A stretch of DNA of 64,000 nucleotides from Brienomyrus brachyistius (taxonomy: Eukaryota > Chordata > Actinopteri > Osteoglossiformes > Mormyridae), in the NCBI RefSeq assembly GCF_023856365.1, contig NC_064537.1, positions 5,315,829-5,379,828 on the forward strand, given 5' to 3'. Positions 57,332 through 64,000 of the stretch are shown piece by piece (position 1 is the stretch's first letter; each line of letters opens with the position of its first letter). The notes below the pieces were generated by a model. The model worked only from the letters and a program-made list of their open reading frames with translations, searched no databases and was not told where the DNA came from. The position numbers and the translations under genes are program-made.

Positions 57332-59207
57332 GAATTTATACAAGGCTATTGCTTACGTAGTCTTGGAACGTACAATCGTCTCCATGGAAATATAATTCAG
57401 CGGGACAGCCAATGAGATACCTAGCTACTGCAGCCAATGAAATGCCTAGTTGTGACAGCGATGGCGTGCCTACGGGAAGTTTAACATAATAAAATTTCCA
57501 TCCTCACAATGACTTTCTTTTCAGTCGGAATGGATCCAATAACAAGATCCCTTGTACCGACGTTAATAATCTTTTCTGGCCAAACAACCGTGACGACAAA
57601 AATCGGCCACGGTCTTACAATGAGGTGAAATTTGACCATGGGGGGGGGGGTTGCCGGCTGATTAACAATGTTGTGTTGTGAAAATGCGCTGTTAATAAAA
57701 TTGAATTGAATATTTATCTACAGCGATACTGTATTGTATTATAGCGTATCCGAATAACACAGTTAAGTAATTTAATTTATACAGCACTGTAAGTTGAAAA
57801 TTGTTCGAAATAGCTAGCCTATACTGTACTTTGAAATTATTAGTAAAATTAAGTATATGGCAACGCTGTCCATTTGATTGGTTTATGTTCATTAAATAAC
57901 TATATAAATCTCAATTACATGGGTTTCTGCCTTACATATAAAGAAGAAAAAGATCGGTTATGAATATCAATTTTTCCCAGACAGACGCGATTCCTTGTCA
58001 GTCACGTGTCTGCACTGTCTGACACGCCCCCATTCGCGGCTGTAAACACGTTTGGTTAGCAAACTTAAAATTTCATATTCAGTGTTCTTTATTCTCCACA
58101 AAAACGTAATGTTTTATGTAATCAGTAATAAGCAATTTTCATTACCAAAACACACTCGTAATTTAGGTGTTTCAGATAGGAGAAGAGTAAAGAACACCAC
58201 AAAAATGTCTCTGCCTGAACATATATTTTATTTTAAATATGGCCAATAAAGTGAAGTGGCAAGCAGAATACAGAATCGGTGTACAATGCGTTTATACAGA
58301 TCCTTCCAGACATCATGTGAAACGTTAGAAACCGTACTTGTAAATGTTTCTAAACTTAAACTATATTTGGCTATTGGTTTGTCAGGGCACAGCACACAGT
58401 GACAGCCTTATACAGCATTGTGGCATATAATCCAAGCACGAGAATATACACATATATGCACTGATAAACGTGTCATTACAGTTTTGCTGTTTACTTTTGT
58501 CTTTAAAAAACATTCACTCTGTAACGCTAAGTTTAACAGGAGCAGATTAACCTATTTTTGTTACCCTCCGTAGTGAGGCTAGCGCAGGTTAAACAAAGTG
58601 AAAATACCAACTTAAGAAGACAAAAAAATGCATATTCAGTAATACTACTTAAACAAAAAACATCTTACTTGAACCCAAGAAAATGCCGAGAGCAAACACG
58701 CATTAAGGGAGATACCGTGTTGAAAGTGATCTCATTCCATCTCACCGCTGCGACCCAGGCCACCCGACGCCTCTTCGTTCTACCTGCTGTCCATATCCTC
58801 TTTTCCAAGTGGGAAACCGAAAAAAACTCATGTTGTGCTCCAACTTTTTACCATTTCTACCACGTGCCTCTCACGAAAGACAATGCCGCAGGCTAACGTT
58901 TGCACTTGAGTTGTATTCACCCAAAATGGCGATTCGACCCACAATGCACTGCGGCCATAGCTGAAAGAGAATGATATAAGCGGTTTCCTTCATAATTTAT
59001 ATATTTACAGTTGTGATTCGAATAAATATGAGTAAAGTCATAAATTGACCGAGTAGTCGTTTTTTAAAATCTCCCGTCTGCTATGTTGGTTGAATACATA
59101 ACCTATAAGGCATAAACTGCTATGATAAATATCCATGATCGAATGGAAGCGGTCACCTGATTAGCGCGTGACATGTGGGTAACAGCCGGCGCCAGTCAGT
59201 AAGAAAC
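57332..59207. other. Intergenic, no gene recognised
   Basis: Contains a G-run at 57641 and a LINE-tail-like TTGTGAAAATGCGCTGTTAA at 57675-57715. CpG-containing sequence rises just before the BED-finger exon. No other feature seen. Confidence 0.5.
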
Positions 59208-59425
59208 ATGGAGTCAGTGAAAACGGCGTCGCAACGCGGAGTAGGAGTTTATGATCCCTGCATGACTTTTACGGATCTCTTGGGGAAGCCCGCAATTTTA
59301 AAAAAGTTTGTAAGAGTAGAGTGCGACGGAGTACCAACTCCCTACGCTGCTTGTTATACGTGCAAAGTCATAGTCAAATATGCACCTGACTCGGGGACGA
59401 CTGGCATGCAGAAACACACTTGTAG
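59208..59425 (+). CDS. BED zinc-finger exon of a hAT-family gene
   Basis: ATG at 59208 opens MESVKTASQRGVGVYDPCMT, then a BED-type finger: LGKPAILKKFVRVE, AACYTCKVIVKYAPDSGTTG with the C-x2-C pair, and MQKHTC with the distal ligands. The frame reaches a GTATGT donor at 59426 in phase 2. BED fingers form the DNA-binding N-terminus of hAT transposases and domesticated ZBED proteins. The second exon at 60279 continues the family but is frameshifted. Read-through past the donor would give only YVTKKL and a stop. Start chosen as the ATG in the AAGAAACATGG context; an upstream in-frame ATG at 59175 is also possible. Confidence 0.7.
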
Positions 59426-60278
59426 GTATGTGACAAAAAAATTATGAATAGTATGACACGATAGAGCTAAATAAATACACCAAGATTTTGAAAATCGGTT
59501 GAGAAACAAAAAAGTTACACTAATTTTACTTTTGATTTGTACGGCCTTTTTTGTTTAATGTGAACACTGTGATCGCGAATTGCTTAAAATTACAGAAAAT
59601 TTATCACAATTTTTTTTGTTTCTCTATTTTAAAGTGAAATTTCCAGGACAGTGAGAATATATTATTATGAAAACGGATTCACAATGTCTGTTAATTATAG
59701 TTTTAATTAATTAATTAGCACGACCCCGTTATTAAGCTTATTGCTTTGTCGTGCTTTAAAATATATTAAAAGTATTATTAACATTTTTACATTACTCGAA
59801 TCATTTAATCACGCCCGATTTTGAACCTTATTTTTCATGGATTTTTTTTATTGTTCTGAGATGGCGGCTGCCCCGCATACTCGGAGACAACATTTGACCT
59901 GAGCAAAATTCTTCGTTTCTGATCTTCAGATCTCTATGAAACTTCATCAGTTTATAGTTGAAACATAGTTAATGATCTCAACTTACCTTAGAATAGTCCC
60001 ATATATTTCGCAAGGTTGTGTTTGGCCGCTGAATTTGTCGTATAAGTTTAAAGAAATCGATCAACTTGAAAAACATGAATTGAAAATTTCGAAATCAAGG
60101 CGATAGATAGGGATCTTTGCGTCATGCTAAGGATCTCCGTGGAATACCAAACACGAACCGATTGTAATTCCGTTTTTCCTGGGATACCCCTCTGCGTGAC
60201 ACAACAGTTCGTTAGCAGCAAGTGCGGAGAAAATGACCGCCGCTGAATGCTGGATTCATCACATACCAACACTTGTAG

Positions 60279-60505
60279 CAGCAGATCGTTTGGTAATGAA
60301 GTGCAGGCAAAAATAACTAGTTTTGTGAAGCGAGAAATTCCAGAAATTGTGAAGGTCGGGCTCAGAAACACAGTGGCTCGCATGTGGGGGTCAAGATTTG
60401 AGACCTTTTGTTTTTATAGAAGGACAAGGATTCATCGACATTGCGAAGGAGTTGCTTCATATCGCTGCGACTTATGGGACCAGCATTGAGATCGAAGGAG
60501 TCTTG
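60279..60505 (+). pseudogene. hAT-family exon 2, frameshifted
   Basis: The acceptor ACACTTGTAG restores phase with the BED exon: SSRSFGNEVQAKITSFVKRE, IPEIVKVGL. The frame must change near 60385-60395 to continue as DLRPFVFIEGQGFIDIAKEL, LHIAATYGTSIEIEGVL before a GTGAGT donor at 60506. DLRPF...GxGF is the conserved block after the BED finger in hAT transposases. One frameshift in a run of G suggests either a pseudogene or a sequencing error. The catalytic part of the family is not seen downstream. Confidence 0.7.
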
Positions 60506-61071
60506 GTGAGTGCACGGAGTGTTTCTCGCCATCTTGAGAAGGATTACGAAAAAAATAAAGCAATTTAGAACGGCTCCAACAGGTATGCCTGCTGTCAATA
60601 TATCTAGGCTATGTGTTGTAATTGTTATGCTTGTCTTATGAAGTACACGTACTAGACTTGGAATAGGCTTCACTCTAGTACTTTGGTCCAGCACTCTTAA
60701 AAGCTGACAATCATATAAATCACTTTGAACAGAATAACGATGGACCACACTTTGCTTATTAGTAGTTAATTTTAGTCAAACGCAGATTACACTGGTCTAC
60801 ATTGAGTACTTAATAACTGTTCCTAGTTCATTTTTTGACGCTGATTTCAGATTTGTAATTGAAATTCAGCTAACATGTCAGGTTTCAGAGATGCACATTG
60901 CTGATGTTTTAGACAAATTGCCATATCGGCACAATATTACGAGTATGAACTATGTCATACCAAACTTGTGTTAAAGGGTTACTGTGAAAACAGTCATGAA
61001 CACGCATACAGACAGATGCTACAGCATACATTTATAGCTCTCTTAACTCACAAAAAGTGATGTCAGCATGT

Positions 61072-61784
61072 TCAGAAATGTTTGAGACACTTGCTTTTAC
61101 GCTTGTACTGTGCATTAGTGTCTCTTTGCAAGAACCAACAGTAGTCTCCCATCATACTGGGATTGAACTTTCCCTGATATCTGCTTTCCATCGGCTTCAT
61201 ATCTTGATGAAATCTTTCCCCATGCTCATCACTTACATCGCCAAGACTGGATGGAAAGAAGTCAAGGTGCGAATGCAGGAAGTGCATCTTCAGTGACATT
61301 CGGGCACCCATTGCCTGATAGGCTGTCAACATGTTCTCCACCAGCGCACAATCCTTGATTTATTCTTCTTTGTAAATCCAGCAATGTTTGTCATGCAAAA
61401 ATAACAGTCTGAGTGATGGTCTGTTGGTTCACGCCACACCATTGGCACAGTGAATGGCATTTTCTGTCCTTTGCCATTCAGCCACTGTGTTAAACCGGAA
61501 TAGCAGACAGTGTAGCATACATGAGGTGCCCATGCTTTATTCTGATCGCCAACTTTGCAGCCAAAATAATGGTAGTATGCACTTCTAAATATGCTGGACA
61601 TATTCTTTCGCTGATCTTGTGCAGTAAATTGTCCGCAGACGTAACAGAAGTTATCGGGATGGTTCACACAACCTCGCCTATTCATATTGTCTATGAAAAT
61701 GGAAACAAAGGTAAAAAGTAAGCACAATGACGTACATTTGTAAACCAGTAGTATTAGTAGTAAATTTATCAATGAGATGTCCAA
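61072..61784 (-). pseudogene. Repeated cysteine-rich gene fragment, centre deleted
   Basis: The minus strand begins (in-frame ATG near 61683) MNRRGCVNHPDNFCYVCGQF, CKVGDQNKAWAPHVCYTVCY, MPFTVPMVWREPTDHHSDCY, then breaks at about 61330. Another frame continues MLTAYQAMGARMSLKMHFLH, GDVSDEHGERFHQDMKPMES, KFNPSMMGDYCWFLQRDTNA. These are the N-terminal Cys-rich and C-terminal parts of a protein family I recall as uncharacterised and multicopy in many arthropod and fish genomes; its function is unknown to me. The middle is missing, so it is probably a dead copy of a repetitive gene or transposon. Confidence 0.65.
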
Positions 61785-61799
61785 AAATGGAATATAATA

Positions 61800-62715
61800 T
61801 TACACACACAGTAAAGTACCGATGCATCACGGCAGCGTTAACGACGAAAATGGTATAAACACAAACCGGCGCATAACTTGCGCATAACCGACGTGATGGA
61901 CAAAAACGGTTTTCAGATTTAGAATTAGCATGTCGAATTTTATAAGGTACAGGTGACAGACTTCCATTAGCAAAATGACTGTTGACCAGTGTTATTTACA
62001 CCTCTCACACAAACGCGTTTTGTCCTAATGCCTTCTCGAATCAGTGTGCACACGTGCGATCCTGCCCTATTTTGTTCTACCTTACGAAGTAAACATGTCT
62101 TAAATATTTTCTGGTTAATGTGTTGTGTGACCAGTTCACCGCGAGGAGCCCTCGAGTCATGCGGGAAGCTTGCGAAATAGTCATTTGAGGACAAAATGCA
62201 TGTGATGAAAGATGCACAGTAATCTCGTTAATGAAATACATTCTGTGCATATTTTCTGAATCACAAAATGAATTTCGCCCCCTTTAATGTTCAATTTCTA
62301 AGCCACAAAATGCACTTCGTCTCTGAAGTGAACTTGTCATGCAGGCAATGCTTTTGTGGAACCACAAAACGTTTCTTCTTTTTTTTCTGAATCATGAAAG
62401 GCACGTAGTAGGTTGGAGTAGTAACTTCCAATGACCAGCAGGTGGAGAGATTTCTGCAGATTTATGCAATCCCAGTTTACTGAATAATGTCTTCAGGATG
62501 TCCTCTGAACATTCGCACGAACATTTGTCTGTGGAGTCCTTTAAAGGTATTTAAGATATTATCAGAGGACGTCCAGTGAGCATTTGGAGGCTTTGAGGGA
62601 ACATTAGTGATAAGTTCTTGAAGATGTCAGGACATTTTATAGTGAAGCTTAAGTAACTTTGACAGTGTAACTTTTTACAATTAACAATTAACTACAACTA
62701 ACAATTAAGTAACTT
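61800..62715. other. Intergenic, nothing recognised
   Basis: No gene or classified repeat seen. Several TGAATCA(C/T)(A/G)AAA-type short motifs recur at 62255-62400. Confidence 0.45.
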
Positions 62716-63194
62716 TTTGCAGTAAATTAGGGAAGACTCTCCACAAACACTTGAGTGAAAAGAGTGTGAACTGGATAAAGTTCAAGAAACTGCTGCGATA
62801 TCCCTAAGGAACACAGATCGTTGAAGTGCATTCATTGGGAATAAATGAAGCAGCCATGGATAAACCATTAATATAAGCAAAGGATAAATCCTGCTTAGGA
62901 TCAATATTTTACCTGTCCTGATGCCAACAGAACAGCGATAAAAGTTAGTTGTGCGATTGTACATAAATATAACCAGACAACAATACAGTAGGGTGCAAGA
63001 TTTTACTGAAAGCACATTTTACAGTATTTACAATATACTGTAACTGACCACATGGTAGCCACAGTTCTTGCTCCGTCCATAAGACAGTCTTAGCTTGCAC
63101 ATGGAGCCCGTCGTTTCTTGATATTCTGTGGTGAACAGAGCCAACACCAACCATCAGACTAGTGTTACCTGAAGCATAACAACTCCAGCAGAAC

Positions 63195-63312
63195 AACGAA
63201 ACACCTATTCTTGCTTCGATAAATGCTGAAGCTGACAATTTGTCTTGCCCCGCTGTTCGAAATGCACGAAATGAACGTGCCAGACTTCTTTCGTTTTGTT
63301 GCCCATACGTCC
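63195..63312 (-). pseudogene. Diverged third copy of the same exon
   Basis: The minus strand reads KEVWHVHFVHFEQRGKTNCQ, LQHLSKQE, stop, VFRCSAGV. It aligns with AVWHVEVHFEQQGKAES and the RCFVVLP region of copies A and B. An internal stop and loss of the CFRIHRSK motif mark it as a remnant of an older tandem duplication. Confidence 0.6.
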
Positions 63313-63371
63313 AGCACCATTTTAACTCCTCAAAACTAAGCCCAGTACCTTGAGGAGCATCTTTGGAATCC

Positions 63372-63872
63372 TCAGGAAGGATCTAATGAAAGAACTGATC
63401 CTCCCATGTCTGCTGCCCAAAATAACATCTGGGGCCTCGGGGTCTCCTTCGTAGTCTGCACCACCTGAAGACAATAATGTAGGGTGAGTATACAGGCCTT
63501 TTTACCACTTTCCATTACCTTCTTCTTGAGCTTGGGCCATGGGCATATGCTAATCACTCTGTTGAAAGGTGTGCTATCCGCAGGTGATGCAGTACCTGTC
63601 GCAGCTGCTGTGGCTGGGCTGCAGCACGTATCCTGGACCGCAGGGGTGCATGGTTCCTCACCATGAGGTAAGTTGCGGTCCAGGTGGAGGAACTTTGATG
63701 CAACATTTCTGAGCAGAGCCTGGCCAGACTCGCTCAGTTTATCATCTTCCATCGGCAGAACAACAAAGCACCTTTTCTTGCTTCGATGTATTCTGAAGCA
63801 GATACTCTCTGCTTTACCCTGCTGTTCAAAGTGCACCTCCACGTGCCAGACTGCATTCATTTTGCTGCACAT
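63372..63872 (-). CDS. Unrecognised coding-like block, copy B
   Basis: The longest minus-strand frame: MCSKMNAVWHVEVHFEQQGK, AESICFRIHRSKKRCFVVLP, MEDDKLSESGQALLRNVASK, FLHLDRNLPHGEEPC. It then continues through Ala/Thr-rich text to SICPWPKLKKKVMESGKKAC and PRPQMLFWAADMGGSVLSLD. Relative to copy A it has an extra whole codon in MEDDKL and substitutions such as D/E, V/I, T/K and K/R. The continuous frame here may cross sequence that is intronic in the original gene. Function unknown. Confidence 0.4.
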   Translation of the reverse strand: MCSKMNAVWHVEVHFEQQGKAESICFRIHRSKKRCFVVLPMEDDKLSESGQALLRNVASKFLHLDRNLPHGEEPCTPAVQDTCCSPATAAATGTASPADSTPFNRVISICPWPKLKKKVMESGKKACILTLHYCLQVVQTTKETPRPQMLFWAADMGGSVLSLDPS

Positions 63873-64000
63873 TTTGGGGTGCTTGAAAGATTATTTCAAA
63901 TAATAAGATCACTAATCTTTATCTTATTCAGTGAAGTGTAGTGAACGGAACTAGACACAGTGCTACAAAATATTGTACTGACACTCGGGAACTGCGCCTC

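Larger units (their letters stand above)
62716..64000. repeat. Direct duplication, copy B (runs off the window)
   Basis: Second copy of 55528-57331, without the SINE and triplication. It is open at the right edge: the final bases ACACTCGGGAACTGCGCCTC match 57312-57331, so homology may continue outside. Confidence 0.92.

Noticed and set aside
61521..61721. + strand frame of 66 codons
   Set aside because: Shadow of the minus-strand Cys-rich gene fragment.

Overview
The window is nuclear DNA of a ray-finned (teleost-type) fish. Evidence: split immunoglobulin heavy-chain exons with vertebrate splice sites and V(D)J recombination signals, tRNA-derived fish SINEs, L2/CR1/RTE-type LINE fragments, Tc1-like and hAT transposons, gypsy-like solo LTRs, and many microsatellites and minisatellites. 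Nothing in it is prokaryotic, so there are no operons or ribosome binding sites to call. Most open frames in the window are chance frames or lie in tandem repeats. I cannot name the species.

Layout. 1-24.9 kb is repeat-rich DNA with no recognisable gene. It holds a Tc1-like MITE with a nested hairpin element (9.1-9.8 kb), a CR1/L2-like LINE (14.2-15.3 kb), a SINE with an internal 47-bp amplification (16.2-16.8 kb), solo LTRs (17.9 and 21.4 kb) and a Tc1 transposase remnant (19.7-20.2 kb). 24.9-33.9 kb is the core: a compact immunoglobulin heavy-chain cluster on the + strand. It has a V gene with octamer/TATA promoter, leader, V exon and 23-bp-spacer RSS; a single DJ element preceded by a 12-bp-spacer RSS; four constant-domain exons; a secretory tail; and a transmembrane exon. 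The membrane splice donor lies at the end of CH4, which fits IgT/IgZ-type organisation better than teleost IgM, where the membrane exon normally joins CH3.

33.9-47.8 kb holds large minisatellites (52-bp and 48-bp units), LINE fragments, a nested Tc1/LINE/hAT block and a duplicated 135-bp module with E-box and TTCCTGGAA motifs that could be a 3' enhancer. 47.9-53.9 kb holds the remains of a second Ig cluster: a broken V, an FR3-only V stub with heptamer, an orphan V leader exon with promoter, and a D segment with two 12-bp-spacer RSSs. No J or constant exon follows before the window ends. 55.5-64 kb carries a direct duplication of an unrecognised minus-strand coding-like block, with a BED-finger hAT gene remnant and another repeated gene fragment between the copies.

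The main discovery candidate is the DJ element at 28.3 kb. Its 5' flank is homologous to the bona fide D at 53.8 kb, but its coding part runs straight and in frame into a J (WGKGT) and a splice donor, with no 3' D RSS and no J RSS between them. It looks like a germline-joined DJ that the upstream V could join in a single 12/23-legal step, giving a minimal V-DJ-C unit.
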